Below, one piece after another: positions 36,010-49,148 of a stretch of 64,000 nucleotides of DNA (positions are counted from its first letter, which is position 1; every line of letters begins with the position of its first letter). The notes beneath the pieces were generated by a model. That model saw only the letters and a program-made list of their open reading frames with translations. It did not search any database and was not told the DNA's origin. The translations under genes and the position numbers were made by a program. The stretch lies in the NCBI RefSeq assembly GCF_000003195.3, contig NC_012873.2, positions 22,284,347 to 22,348,346 on the forward strand, given 5' to 3'. Source of the DNA: Sorghum bicolor (lineage: Eukaryota; Streptophyta; Magnoliopsida; Poales; Poaceae).

Positions 36010-36708
36010 CCAGCGCTCGGAAGGAGCCCCCGAGTCTCCCAAGTTGGGAACAAAGGTTGCCCCGACCAATGTTTGTGGTGAGAAGACAGCCGGATCGCCT
36101 CCGCATGGAGAGCGTCCTATGGCAGAAGACATCGTGGCTCCTCAGACTGAGGGGTGGACGCCGTGGCCTACCAGGCTCCATGCGACTGATGAGGAGAAGA
36201 AGAAGAAAGAGGAGGAGGAGTAGAAAAGGAAGGAAGAGGAGGAGTAGAAGGAGATGGACGATGAAAAGGAGGTGTTGCCATCGCCTGGTCAGCTCAAGGG
36301 GGGAGTTCCAACCTCGAGCCCATGGCAGCAACAGTAGCAGGAGTAGCAGCAACAATAGCAGCAACAGTAGTAGGAGGAGCAGCAGCAATAGTAGTAGGAG
36401 GAGCAGCAGCAACAGTAGTAGCAGGGGTCGTGGGAGCCATAGCTTCTAACCTACTGGCCGAGACCCATGCGTGGTTGAAGCTGGGGCGGCCGTTTACCTA
36501 TCCAACCAAGCCAGGTCGTGACGACAGGGTCGTGGCGCTAGCGTTCCTTTCCCCACCAGCGATCGACATGGAACTGGAGCCTCAGAGGACCATGTACGAC
36601 CTAGATGAGGTCGCCCTTGGCTACTTTGCGAGTAGGGAGCTGTGGGCAGATGAGGCCGGCACCTCTACGTCTGGGGAAGAGGCCGAGAGGTTTCCTACCC
36701 TGGTCGAT
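36010..36708 (+). pseudogene. Coding-like remnant with trinucleotide repeats between the two nests
   Basis: Flanked by E2 (left) and E4 (right), so older than at least one of them. The first part reads well in one frame (PESPKLGTKVAPTNVCGEKTAGSP) until a GAG/GAA-rich run (36190-36250). A CAG/TAG/GGA-rich run follows (36320-36425). Past the repeats another frame is open to the E4 border (WLKLGRPFTYPTKPG ... FASRELWADEAGT). Repeat length changes probably shifted the frame. I do not recognise the protein; composition would suit a gag N-terminus of another retroelement. The poly-Ala, poly-Leu and Ser/Arg ORFs over the repeats are translations of the repeats. Confidence 0.5.
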
Positions 36709-38279
36709 TGTTGGCATTTCTTAACACAATCACCAGAGATAGACAAAAAGCCTAATCCCTAGCAACAATACCAGAAATGCTTAATGACATTTGTTAGTGC
36801 AAAAAGAAATATAAAAGATTCCGCAAGTGCGCAGAACATCATTGTAGCATTTTACCGGGAGTATTCTAGGTATCGTTATTTATATTTTACCATAGGGAAG
36901 CAGGGTTAAGAATCTAATAATTCACTATCCTACATCTACTAACATAGAGTATCAAGTAGACTAACATAGGGGTAAATGATATACTATAATTCAATTAAGT
37001 GCATATAAGAGAATTCAATGATAAATGTATAGATAGTCATAGTGTGAGGACAACGGGAAAGATCAAGGTTCCTTTGTACTTCTCTATTACCTAGGTTCTA
37101 CGATAACAGAATATGAAAAGATATAGCAATCACACAATGGCACTATGGAGCAGTAGGTCCTTTCCGACTCTCAAAGAAGACTTGGAAGAAAGTAGTTGGG
37201 GGAAGGCAACCAAAAGCTCTACGAAACACCAACCCGAACATGGTGGATTACAAAGACCTGACAGGGCTGTCACCCCTAGGGCTAACACAACTATCCGTGG
37301 GATTGGGCGAAAACTCAGGTTAACTATAGCCTTGACGCCATGTCTACACTAGCGTTTACTACTCTAATTACCTTGCATAACTAGAGCACTCAATACGAGT
37401 GGAGATCCCATGCCAAGATACAACAACTACACTAATCATAAATAGGCATACAGTAAATAGAGAAGATAATATATTAAAGCATAAGTCTTACAAAAAAGAG
37501 ATATGAAAACATACCAAAACTCTAAAGACTCCTTAGAACCGGAGCATAGCTCCACTCTACCTAACTCCCGACTAAAACTAATCTACTACATTGGAATGTC
37601 TAGCCCTAATTCTCTAGAGAAGAGAGGTCATCCATTCGAGGGATGCCTCTACAACTCATAATGATTCTCCTCTCCCAAGGGGGGTTAGGGTCTTATTTAT
37701 AGGGGGCATCTGACCCCTCCTCTTCCTTGAACGAGTGATGTGGTACTAATCTTTCCACCCCCTAGGAGAAACCATAGCCTTCGAATCAAACTGACTTAAA
37801 CGTGCGCTTAAGATTAATCCTCAAAGGCGGTGGATACGGAATCCGCGAGCTAGAGCCTGATTGGCTGCAGCAGCTGGGCGGCCGCCCAAGGTGGTGGGGT
37901 GGGCGCCCATCCGCTGTGGCCGTTTGCCTTCCCATTCGTTCTGGTGTCTTCTTGAACCTTCTAGAGTCTAGAAAAGTGTATTTTATTATGAAACTCATAT
38001 TCCTTCATCCAAAACTCCAAATAGGGCAAATGATATATTGATTTTGATAGTATCGATGAGCCTATCGCAATGGTAAGATCCAATTCATCATTTGAGATAC
38101 TTTTATTTAATCATTAGTTTGCCTTTAGCTCTTTTCCTGTGTAATCCCTACAAAACATAGATGCACCAAAACTCATGGAATTTGTTAGTTCAAACCTCGA
38201 AACCTATGTTGGTGAGCATCTCTTTGCAGTTATAGAAGTTATGTTGATAGTTAAAAATAGGAGTTAACTACCGTCAACA
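36709..38279 (-). repeat. E4 3' LTR (1571 bp)
   Basis: TGTTGGC...GTCAACA on plus. A TATA-like TATAAATA is on minus at 37701-37694. A relic primer-site sequence at 36756-36773 lies 47 bases inside the end. Confidence 0.9.
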
Positions 38280-38317
38280 ACCTCCCCCAAGCTTACCTTT
38301 TGCTCATCCCGAGCAAA
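38280..38317 (-). promoter_or_regulatory. E4 polypurine tract and adjacent hairpin
   Basis: On minus AAGCTTGGGGGAGG abuts the LTR. It is preceded by a perfect hairpin TTTGCTC/GAGCAAA (38299-38305 with 38311-38317) whose loop reads GGGAT. Confidence 0.85.
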
Positions 38318-41119
38318 GACCGACTCAGTGATGGATTAGGAGTTGCTACAATGCTTTCATGCCTCACAAGTACACAAGTATTCAAACAAGGACTCCCCAC
38401 TGGATTAGAGTGAACTATTCTGACTCAAGACTCACCCATTTTACCTTTCACCATGGGATTTATAGCTATAAATTAGGTATTGGGAAGTTGAAAGACAGAA
38501 CAGTTAAGTCGAGCACTATGCTACTTGCTCTTTGATCAACTATTATTCTAGAGTTTTGCAAGATTTTCAAATAAAACTCAGAGTTTCCTTGTATGACACT
38601 TTCCATTCTCTCATATGTGGTATTTTTAGATCCTCACCAAGGCAAGTGAGTATGCCTTCTCTCTGCTCCCAGAATATGTGGTATTTGTATCACTAAAACA
38701 TAGTTACCTTCTCTCTCACACCCTACTTCTAATTGGCTTATGTGGAGCTCCTAGGTGGGAAAGACAATTCAAACCTACTTGCATGTATTGCATAGTTAAA
38801 CCATGGATCCAGAGAAACTAATTATACAATCAAGTCATATGTGCATGTGAGTGCAGTGAATGAAGTGAATTATAAGAATGAAAGTGGTTATGATGGGTGA
38901 GAACTGATGGTGAATATCTTATTCTACAATTGCTCCTTGGGGATAACATACCTTCCTAATCTAAGAATAAGAACTTGGTTGTCGTTCTTTTCTTTTGCAT
39001 TGGGACTTTTGTCCTCATTTTTTCTTTTGTCACTCTTTTTTAGAGATCAGTCAACCCTTTTAATGCACTGATAGCAGTAGGGAGCATCAACTGAAATAAA
39101 TGGAGCTTTATTGGATAAGTAGAATAAGACATTGAATATTTTTGGGTGTCTTCTCCCAATGTAGGAGTAGAACATTTTCTTAGTAGATGTGGAATGTGGA
39201 TGGTTGAATGCGTACTCCTAGGGTAGGAGTAGCATACGTGCGTGTCGCCAGGATAGAAACAACACAAAGTGTAGTGCATATATGTGGGTGGTACTTCCAG
39301 GAACAGAAGTAGCACATAGTGAATGTGGTGGATGTAAATGGTTGTGTACTTTTGACGACAGAAGTAGCTATGATGAACGGATGGAGCGCACATAATATTG
39401 ACTTTAACTGCATGACTAGTTCCTTAGGGTCTACATAGCATAACTACCCTCAATGCTTATAGGTTGAAATATAAGTGGAAGAGTTTCCTAATCTAGCAAG
39501 AATGAGTATTTGGTTGTGGTAGGAATTTTAAACTCTCATCATAAAGGAACTCATCATGTAGCAATTTAAGATTTTCAAAATAAAGAACTCTAGCATCTCT
39601 AGGAGCAAGACTAATAGCTGCTCAAAACCTTCTCTTATCATATCCGTTAACTACCTAGACTTAGATCAAGCATTTGGTACCCACAAGTTTTAGGCTCGGA
39701 GCAAATCTTAAGTCTAAATAGTTGTGTCTAAAACTAAGGGAGTACAAGGTTGAAAACTATGTACTTGCAAGGAATTACGATAGAGTAAATATTCATCATC
39801 TCCATATAAGAGTTTATTCTAAAGGTTCATCTTAACAGATTCATTAAGAGCTCTCCTAACAAGGTTAATTATGAAAGATAAAACATTTATTAGGTTTATA
39901 AGATTCTTCATCTTTTTATCTTGTCATAACATACTAGGAATAAATAGATAAGTGAGTAAGGGATGGTTATCTCAGTGTAAGGGGGTTGCTCTCCCCCAAG
40001 CTGGATGTTGACATAGTCTGCTGAGATTGTTGATAGGCAGTGAAGGCATACTGATCCTCCTAGAGTATCGTAGGTACTTGCTTTCAGAAACAGCACTTGC
40101 CTGGTGCGGACAATACTCTAACAGGGGACCGGACATCCTTCTGCCTGTTAATTCTTCTTGATCCTTGGAAATCTCTAAAGCTCAAATAGACAACAAAGCT
40201 TGTGGAACTACTTAAGCGTTAGTAATAAAGCTCTAAGCTTTGGGAGTCTAGAACTTTGTTATACCTATTCATCTTTTAGCAGGATCAATATATTTTTATG
40301 CATTTTAGATTTATGATATGTAGACACGAAAATAAACATGCTAAAAATTATTCTTGTGCCACCACAGTAACTAAGTATGTAAGCTGTTGCATCACAAATT
40401 AAATTCATGGGGCTTAGTAGTTTTCTAAATGCACTGCGATACATATTTATTTTCTTATCTAATACATAAATAATAAAGATGCAACTACTAATACAGTTAA
40501 GAAAAAATAAATATGCTTAAAGGAAAATGTAGATAAATACTAAGTTACCTCTTGGCATGGCGTTCGGTGTTTTTAAGTCCTCCGAACAGGCCCTCTTACC
40601 ATGTTAATTCTTGGGTGCTTTATCTGGTCCCAAAGGTGGAGACCATGATATTTGCACCTCTTAAGATGGTGTCAACCATGTTGCTCTTCTAGCAGGTTGG
40701 AGTCAAGTACTAGTTCTGGGAGTTATCAGCATCTTCGCTCAGAGTACATGTTCATAGGTCTAGGATCTTCACTTGTAGGATTCTCGGGGAGTTGATTAAA
40801 GTGTATCCTGCTCATAGAGACAAGGCAGAGATAATGTGCATGGGCTCTATTGGTGAGAAAACACCAACAGAACCGAAAGGTTTGTTCATTATACTCTAGC
40901 CTTTGGCACATTGAACAAGATAAAGTTAATGTTTATGCATTTTGCTCAATCTAAACATGGGTGACAGGAACAAATGATTAGCAAGCTTGTAGCAGTAAAA
41001 CACTTGGCCGATCAGAGTACTCGACATTATGGAATGATGGTCTATCTATGCATGTAACTTTATGATTTTGAGTATCATCTTCCAATGATAGGATGTGTAA
41101 TATTTTAGATTATTGAACT
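38318..41119 (-). other. E4 interior, left part, non-coding
   Basis: The conserved 3' non-coding domain shared with E3, E5 and E6 runs to about 40560. It includes four degenerate ~70-bp units with ACTTCC/GGAGTAGAAGTAGCA-like inverted cores (39140-39375). A conserved CGTTCGG-type hairpin follows (40562-40587), then sequence matching E6 upstream of its protease modules. No gene seen; short ORFs here are not kept in the relatives. Confidence 0.75.
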
Positions 41120-43223
41120 TGTAATACCCGATTTTAAGGATAAAACCAGATATGCACCATATGTGAGTTTTAGAGGTCAAATCTCACATATAGCTACAAA
41201 TAAGGGGTAATATCAAAAGACAATGCATAAATATATAACGTACTTAATATAAAAGATATAATCTTTAATAGCAAACAACGGATAGACAACTCCAACTTCG
41301 GGTATTAACTCCACTCTACAGGATCCAACGGACTGGTTGATCACAAGCCTAAACTTCTCCTGAGGTTTGGGGGAAATAGCAAGAGTGAGTCCATGTCGAA
41401 CTCAACAAGTATAGCAACTAGATTGTATAGATCCCACAATCTCATGATCAATGTGACATAAATAATGTGGAGCATTAAACAATAAATAATGAGTATTTTA
41501 TCACAACAAGAGTCATCACCCTTAATGCAAGAATCCCTAAGGCTGCTCATGACTGTGAGCACGGCTAGAATACCAGTTTTAAACACTCTGCAGAGGTTGT
41601 ACATCTTTACCCATGAGTCAAGATTTACCCTTTCGCCCGAGGTGATCAGCCTCTTAAACCACTACCAAGGAAGGTCGACAGGGATCACTATGAAGTCTTT
41701 CAAAGGTTTGTCTAACAAGTTAGGGCCGCTTGGTTTCATTAGTCAGTCCATGTGATCCACCCGCAAGAATCCACGGTCTGCTATTCTCCAATTGCGCCAC
41801 ACGGGGAACCGCTAACGAGCTAGAAAAATTACACATACTTAGCTAAAGCCAGAGCCATTATAGCCCTCATGGTTGCACTGTTGTCCCAGTTATCACTTAC
41901 AGATAAATCATCAAGTTGCTAAAAATTCATTTTTATCATTTATTACTTACCATTAATCTAGTCACAAGATCATGGTCACAGAATTAAAACCCAAGTTACT
42001 ATACTTGCCTTAATCCAAATGCTCTTGTTGATCTTGCTGGTCTTACTAGTTGTCCAAGGCTCTGATCTTGATCACTGAAGCACTCTTGATCACCATGAAT
42101 TGCTCTCTGTCTATATCCGATCATCGATCATCAACACACAACAACCGGAGACAACATACACAAAGCAATCAAGGCTACAATTAGAACAGTACACCAATCA
42201 ATAAAAAGAGTTGAAAACTAATCTGGGCATTACTATGAACACACAGACACAAAAAGCATGCTAATCGGAATTGCGATGAATAAGAAACGACTACCGAGAC
42301 TTCAATATTATATTAAAGAAAAAGCCCATATATATATACTCGACTTATTATTTCAATTTTAATTAAGAAAAACTATGTGAAAAACTATTTAGATCAGGTT
42401 AGGCAAAACATAATTTAATTCAAAAGCTAGACTAAAACTAATTTTATTTTATTTATAAATTGCTGAGTTATAAAACCTATATGGCTTTTTATCATAGATC
42501 CGATTGCATAAACATTAATCCATTTAGCATTTAAATTAATTAATAAAACCATAAACATGCGATAAGATAAACATTATTATTAATGCATAGATTACGTCGT
42601 TATGAATGTAACTGGTCAAAATAGAACTAAAACAAAGATTCTACAAGTAGACATACGTAGACTCATTGGATAGTCTAAATAGTTTAGAATATCATTAGGA
42701 CATATAAAAGATGAATTTTTATGAATTGAGGAATAAATAGAGAATAATAATTTATTATGCATGAATGACATATACATGACATGAGTATAATTATTAATCA
42801 ATAAAATAATGCACACATGCATGACATTCGTTACTGATGGCCACGACTTGCATCTACGGAGCATCAAGCATCATGGCGTATAAATGAACTTGCGCTGATC
42901 TAGAAAAGATGGAGTAGAATTTGGAATAAAGAAACAGATGATGCATGATTAACCGTATCTAGATGAGGCATGTAGACGTGTATGCAAAAGCAGGATGCTA
43001 CGGCGGTAGTCATGGACACTGTGTAAATAACAGAGTGGAAGAAAAATATGGAGATGCTCACCACCGAACAACTACGAATGGGCACCATTAAGTGTCTTGC
43101 ATGGCTGGACGTGATGAAGGCAACAGCTCGGTGACTCCAGGGTCCACGCAACGGACTAGGTGACTTGCAGATCGATGGCAATGGTCGTACTTCGACAGGA
43201 TAGGCATCAGGCTAGCAGTCGAG

Positions 43224-46200
43224 TGTAACATCTAGAATACGTTTATTGCGTTAGAAGTGTAAAGTGGCAAAATAATAATAATTGTAATTTTATCTATCAC
43301 TCAAATGAATGATCAAAGATTTTAGATGCGTAGAGCTCGTCGAATGCTTTCAGTTGCACTACTCATATGTGTTGTTTGGAATTTGGATCAAGGAGATATA
43401 AATTTCAGAAGTTTTAAGAAAGAAAAAATAAACAGGTGGCATTTTGTCATCATGTTCTTTGTCATTGTAGGGAAGTTTGACAACTGAGGTGGATTTTTTT
43501 TATTTTTTTTACATGTATGTTTGCGGCTGTATGAAGAGCCATCAAAGTATGAAAGTGTGGCCTTAGATTTTTTTTATAACCCCTATGCTATTAGAATGTT
43601 CTTACTGAGACCTTGAGTTTGAGTTCAAGCATTGATTGTTCATAGATGATCGAAATTTCTGAGTTGAGTGTCCCAGTGCATATATATATATGAGTGTCAT
43701 TAGTTGGTGTTTGTGTTTTTGTTTGAAGTGCTTTTTACTGGGTATCTAGATCAAAAGTCCTCTTAGTAGTACTTCCCTGCTTCATACCACGAGATCTTGG
43801 ACATGTTATAAATGCAACGATTTGAGAGGAGTCTTATACTTTTTGTTTGCTTATAAGTGGAGGAATTCGGGGACAAATTCTTTTAAGGGGGATAGAATGT
43901 AACATCTAGAATACGTTTATTGCGTTAGTAGTGTAAAGTGGCAAAATAATAATAATTGTAATTTTATCCATCACTCAAATGAATGATCAAAGATTTTAGA
44001 TGCGTAGAGCTCGTCAAATGTTTTCAGTTGCACTACTCAGTGCCTCGCCGCTACAGTACCCTCCAAGGCCTCTAGGTTCCATCCATAGCTTTTCATATTC
44101 AGGATAAAAAAAGAGGAGAGGGGAGGATAGGGCCCTAGGGTTTTGCCGCCGCCGTCGCCGCCGCCGCCGTCGGTCATCCGTGGTGGTCGTTCTTGCTCCA
44201 GTGGAAAATACGATTAGGTTCTACCTTGTATCTTGGCTGTCCCATTGATCCACCATGTCCCTTTTGCTGTCCATGAGGGCTTAGCCATGTTTGGCGTAGA
44301 TCGGAATAACAAGGCTTTTATGGCGGCAAGGATCGTGGCGAGTTGGATCGGAGATGATGGAAAGGTGAAGAGGCGGAGAAGAAGGAGTAGACGTCGGGAG
44401 TTTCGGCGTCGTGCTCGCTGTGGTTCTCTAGGTGAGAAGCCAAATATTAATCCCCTTCATCTGATCAAGTTTTGCGGTTTAAATCGCTTATTTGGGATTG
44501 GGTTTAGTTTAGAAATTCTCAAAGTCATTTTCGTTCATGTTCTGAAATTCTCGTCAGACTGAGTAGTCTCTGTTCATCGTAATGTTAGGGCATTTTAGAG
44601 GCTTTAATAATTTTTGGGTCTGTGGAAAAAGTTGTAGAGGACTTCAATATCTTTCTTTGGACGCCAAGAACTCTGTCATAGCTATTATAATTTGTGAGAT
44701 ATCGAGTTTTCAATCTGACTATTTTCCAGTGACGAAAATCTGGACAGTTTTGGATCTAAGCCGTTTTTGACCCTGTTAATTAAATAATTAGGTCTTTGAT
44801 TATTAACAAATGTTTTAGGATTTTTGTTAAGCTTTCTAGATTGGTAAAGTTTGTAACTTTTGAATAAGTATATCTCCAGTTATGAATTTTTGAAGTTTGA
44901 TGTTCTGTTTTGAAGGTCAGAAATATTCAGTTGTGTTCTATGGTTAATTATACCATCTTGCAGATCTCTGATGCAAAACCGTACGATACAAAAGTTGTAT
45001 ATAACAGAGTTTTACATGATCTGATAAATTGTGGTAATTTTTGGATCAGTATTCTGAAGTATATGAAAAAGAGAAGAGTCGGTGCTGCTGTCTTGATCGG
45101 TAGCGCAAACGGCAGAGGCTTGAATGTCGGGTTTGGGGCGCTTTAGTGCGTATTTGTTCTTACTCTTGCTTGTATGTTTAGGGTTTAGGGTTTAGGATTT
45201 TGAGTAGTATTTGTGATTAGGTGGTAGCACTTCGGAACATCGCTAGTGTTTTTGTTCTCCTTCGGTAAAGAGGCAAGTGAATGTAGCGGTGGTTTGCTAC
45301 CGTTTTGGCTTGTTATTTTTATCACCTACAGTTTATTGTCTATAAGAATGTCATCTCTCTCATATCTAAAATTTATGATTTGAGTATATTTAGTCTTAGT
45401 TAAATTATGGTCTTATTTAAGTACTTATGGTGATGGTATTATTTTATATTGTTATTTGTGGCTAGCCCGCTAACCTGAATTTGAAGTTGGAGTATCATTG
45501 GTGATTTATTAATTATATTGCCACATGCCAAGTGCATTGCATAATTCATTGGCATTTTAAGTTATGTCTTGACTTATGGTCATGACTGTACCGGTACGCA
45601 TCATGGGATGCAGCTTCACACCTTGTTGGGTGTGCAGGCAGGAGACATATGCATTGCATTCATATGCATTCATGAGAAGTATGTTATTGAAGGGATTTTA
45701 TCCACGTTATTATGAAGCTCTGTATTATTGGCTATGTTCCAAATTGGAAGACTGTTACTTTAGTATGATATTATGTCAATTGGGAACACCATATTAAATT
45801 GATGTTAATTCAAATTGTGGTTTAAATAGCTTGTCAAAACAAGTTCGCTTGCTGAGAAGTTTCATCTCACCCTTGCTTTACTCAATCTAGGTACTTGATG
45901 CTTACTTGGAAGGGAAGGGAATTAGCTGCACGTCACACACTTATTCATTTAGAGACATTGTGTTTTAATAAATAATAATTTGGTTTGCTTATTTGTTTTG
46001 AAGGCGGTTGTTAAAGTGTGGGTGTCAAACTTAATTCTTGTTGAAGTAACTTATTTGCGTTTGGATGTTCATTAATCCTAGTTTGGTATTTCAGTATTTT
46101 TTATAGTTTATTCTTCCGCTTGCTATAAATACAAAGAAGATGCTGCCAAATTGTTTATTAGTTGTGTGCACGTGTTGTTCGTGTAGTCTAGTAGCATCCC

Positions 46201-46229
46201 AGTGTATTTCTGGTTTTCGGGGTGTTACA
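43224..46229 (+). mobile_element. E7: internally deleted chromovirus-like element
   Basis: Target duplication TCGAG at 43219-43223 and 46230-46234. The 5' LTR is cut to its first 142 bp (43224-43365), which repeat 43898-44039. A 532-bp 3' internal remnant (43366-43897) follows, ending in CTTTTAAGGGGGATAGAA, a polypurine tract. The full 3' LTR is 43898-46229 (2332 bp). Primer site, gag and pol are gone. The polypurine context GAATTCGGGGACAAATTC is typical of grass chromoviruses, from memory. Confidence 0.92.
43898..46229 (+). repeat. E7 3' LTR (2332 bp)
   Basis: Begins TGTAACATCTAG and ends GGTGTTACA. It contains an A-rich TATA-like stretch (AGGATAAAAAAAGAGG, about 44102-44117), a CCG-repeat run (44143-44172) like a 5' leader, and a donor-like TAG|GTGAGA near 44430. 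ORF 44233-44562 lies in this leader and has no recognised domain. Confidence 0.85.
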
Positions 46230-46453
46230 TCGAGTCTATCCCATCACAGCAATGACTACGTCGCGACAACTACGCACAGAGCGGAACAGAGGCAGCAGAT
46301 GCCAACAGCGGCGACGGCCGGCATTTGCAGGCTCAGCGAGATCCCTCATGTGCAGGATGGCGAGGCTAGGGCAAAACGGCGCGGCATGTGAACACGAAAC
46401 GGAGGTGCGGCAGGTGCCTTGAATCTTTATAGAGTGTTCCACGTGGTGATTAC

Positions 46454-47658
46454 AGTTGATATTTGGAAACGCGATCAGGAAATGATCCGCAAGCGCACGG
46501 ATATCGGTGAGCATTTCACCCGGGAGGATATCTAGAGTATCGTATTTTTTTACCACTGGGAGAAAGCGTGCATCTGACTAACCAAATCTATTGCTACTAC
46601 CCTTTATACTACAAAGAATGTGATTCGATGTGAGCGATGTATAGAGGAGACTACAACCGTAGTCTCGTTCTAACCCTGGTAAGGATGATCTACTGTTCTA
46701 TTGGGGAGGCTCACGGAATCTAGACACTACAGAGGATGTTCGACCCGCACCTATAAACCCTACCCGTCCTGCTAACGAGATGTGGGATGCAAAGGTAACT
46801 CGGAAATGTCACGTTCCTCGCTACTACCACGGTCCAGCTAGTCAGGGGATATCTATTAGTACCCTAGCCCAAACACCACGTTTACGCTAGCAATGATTAC
46901 TCTAAACTCAACCGGAAGAGATTAAAGTAAACTCATAAACCAAAGAACAATAAAAGAAGAACTTAGTAGAAGTCGAATTACTGAAGAATCCTAGGAGCAA
47001 GCCTCAGGTTAGGAGAACTTGATCCCGTAGGTACAACCTCGGAGTAGACACCGACAGGCCGGGCTTCCTCCGATCTACACTTCCACTCTATCTCTCTCAA
47101 TCTAGTAGATCTAGTCTACTCTCACATTGGATGCTAAGCCCTAAGTCTATTTAGAGGAAAGGTTATCCTTCGAGGGCACCTCTCAACTCTATGATGAACT
47201 TGTCCTCCTCTAGGGGCCAGGGGGTCTGCTTATATAGTCCCCTCAAGTGAATCTGGGCCGTCGGACCAAACCGACATTTATTGAACGGTTATCCTTGATC
47301 CTTTAGGTCGGTGGAGCATAATCCGCGAGACGGGTCCTTATTGGACTCTGCACTAGGGCGGGCGCCCTAGGGGGGAGGGCGGGCGCCCTGCCCCCGGGCC
47401 CGATCGCCTTCCCGTTCGTTCCCGTGGCTTCTGGAGTCTTCTAGATGATAGAAAATTGCGCGGCACGTTAATATCTCTATGTAAACCTGACGTGTGGGCC
47501 TTTCTTCCATATTTCCTGGTAACCCTCTACAGAAATAGACAAACACCAAAACTCGTGGAATTCTGTCAGTTAAAACCCTAAGTCTGGGTGTTGGTTGTAT
47601 TTGGATCCTTTTCTTTATTTATTTGATGATTAAATTTGGTACTCAAGGACCGTCAACA
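46454..47658 (-). repeat. E5 3' LTR (1205 bp)
   Basis: The plus-strand end has decayed to AGTTGATATTTGG against TGTTGGGTATTTT in E6, but the ATTAC target copy beside it supports the border. A TATA-like TATATAAGC is on minus near 47236-47228. Confidence 0.85.
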
Positions 47659-49148
47659 ACTCCCCCAAGCTTACCTCTTGCTCGTCCCTGAGCAAGGATG
47701 GACTCAAGAGTTTCTGAAGTGGTTTCATGCCTTTAAAAGTACACATGCGTTCAAGCAAGATCTCATCTCTGAGTTAGAGTAAACTATTAAGACTTAGAAC
47801 TTACTCATTTTACCTTTCACCATGGGGCTTGCAACCGTCACTTGTGTCTTGAGCAGTTAAAAGATAGAACGGTCAAGTCAAGCGCCATGTCTCTTATTCT
47901 TGATCAGCTATAGCTCCCGGATTAGGAGTAGAATACTTTTAGGTGGCTCTGGAGATGGAAATGAGTGGATATATGTGGATGCGTACTTCCGGAGTAGAAG
48001 CAGCATGTGTGAGTGAACGTGCAAGTGAATCTTAATTTTAACCGCATGACAAGCTCCTAAGGATCTACACAGCTTGACCACACTCAATGCTCATAAGCAG
48101 TAAAAGTAAATATGTGGCTCAAAGTCTAATAAGCATGTATGTATGGCTGTGGTAGGAATTTAAACTCTCATCATACAAGAACTCCTCATGTGTTATTTTA
48201 AAGATTTTCAAAGATAAAATTCTCCGGAATTCTAGCATCTCTAGGAATAGATAAACAACAGCTCAACCTTCCCATATCATATTCGTTAACAACTTAGACT
48301 TCAGATCAAGTACTCTTCCCACAAGTTCAGGATTAGAGCTGGTTTAAATTATAACTGTTATGCCTAAACTTGAGAGAGAGCTCAAACTTGAAAACTAGGT
48401 ATATGGCAGAGCAACTATTTACCATATCCATGTAAAAGGTTAACATTTGAGTTCAGTTTGGCCTAGACACTTTATTTATTTATTTATCAAACTAAGCAAA
48501 GATATATAAGCACAAATTTTTTATTTGGGTTTTCATGATTATGTATCTTTTTATTATTTGAGTAAAGTATAAACACGTGTAGAAACACTTAGCTGGATAA
48601 ATAGGGGTGCTCTCCCCCAAGCTAGATTTTGACGTAATTTCTTCTGATGTAGCTAGCAGGTGACGGAGGTGTATTGAAATGTCAGCAGTACCCTGACAGC
48701 GATTAGGATGTCCTCCGTCTGCTAGTCTCCTTTGATCCTTGAATTCTATGGAGCTCAAATAGACAACAAAGCTTTGTGGAACTGGTTAAGTGTTAGCATA
48801 AAATCTCTTTGTCTTTATCATGTTGAGCTTTCTCTAATAAATATTACTCTCTTTGGTAGGATCATAAATTTATTTTTATATTCTCATTTTTATAGGACAG
48901 TAATATTTTTATGCCACCACAGTGAATGTACTTATGGGTTTTATGCCATGAGCATACTCACATGGGGCTTACTATTTTTAACATTTTTATTTTCTTTTCG
49001 AGATGATATGAACGTGATTAACTAAGCAAACTATTTTAAATAATTGAAGGGAAAAGGATAACTATCAAGTTTACCTCTTGGCAAGGCGTTCGGTGTTTTT
49101 AAGTCCTCCGAACGGGACTCTTCGTTATCTCAATTGTCCTGGGATTTG
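47659..49148 (-). other. E5 interior: polypurine tract, hairpin and 3' non-coding domain
   Basis: AAGCTTGGGGGAGT on minus abuts the LTR. The hairpin CTTGCTC/GAGCAAG (47677-47683 with 47690-47696) has loop AGGGAC on minus. The rest matches the E3 and E6 non-coding domain. A conserved CGTTCGG/CCGAACG hairpin (49087-49093 with 49108-49114) marks the end of the lost ORF. Confidence 0.85.

Noticed and set aside
35993..36449. Poly-Leu, Ser/Arg-rich and Ala/Val-rich ORFs
   Set aside because: Translations of the trinucleotide tracts in different frames.
39040..39413. 117-codon minus ORF in E4 rich in His, Tyr and Cys
   Set aside because: It spans the degenerate ~70-bp units and is not kept in E3, E5 or E6.
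44233..44562. Captured host gene at the start of the E7 LTR leader (CCG repeats, then an ORF with an Arg-rich run)
   Set aside because: Position between LTR promoter and U5 fits an ordinary long leader; no recognised domain and no homologous frame elsewhere in the window.
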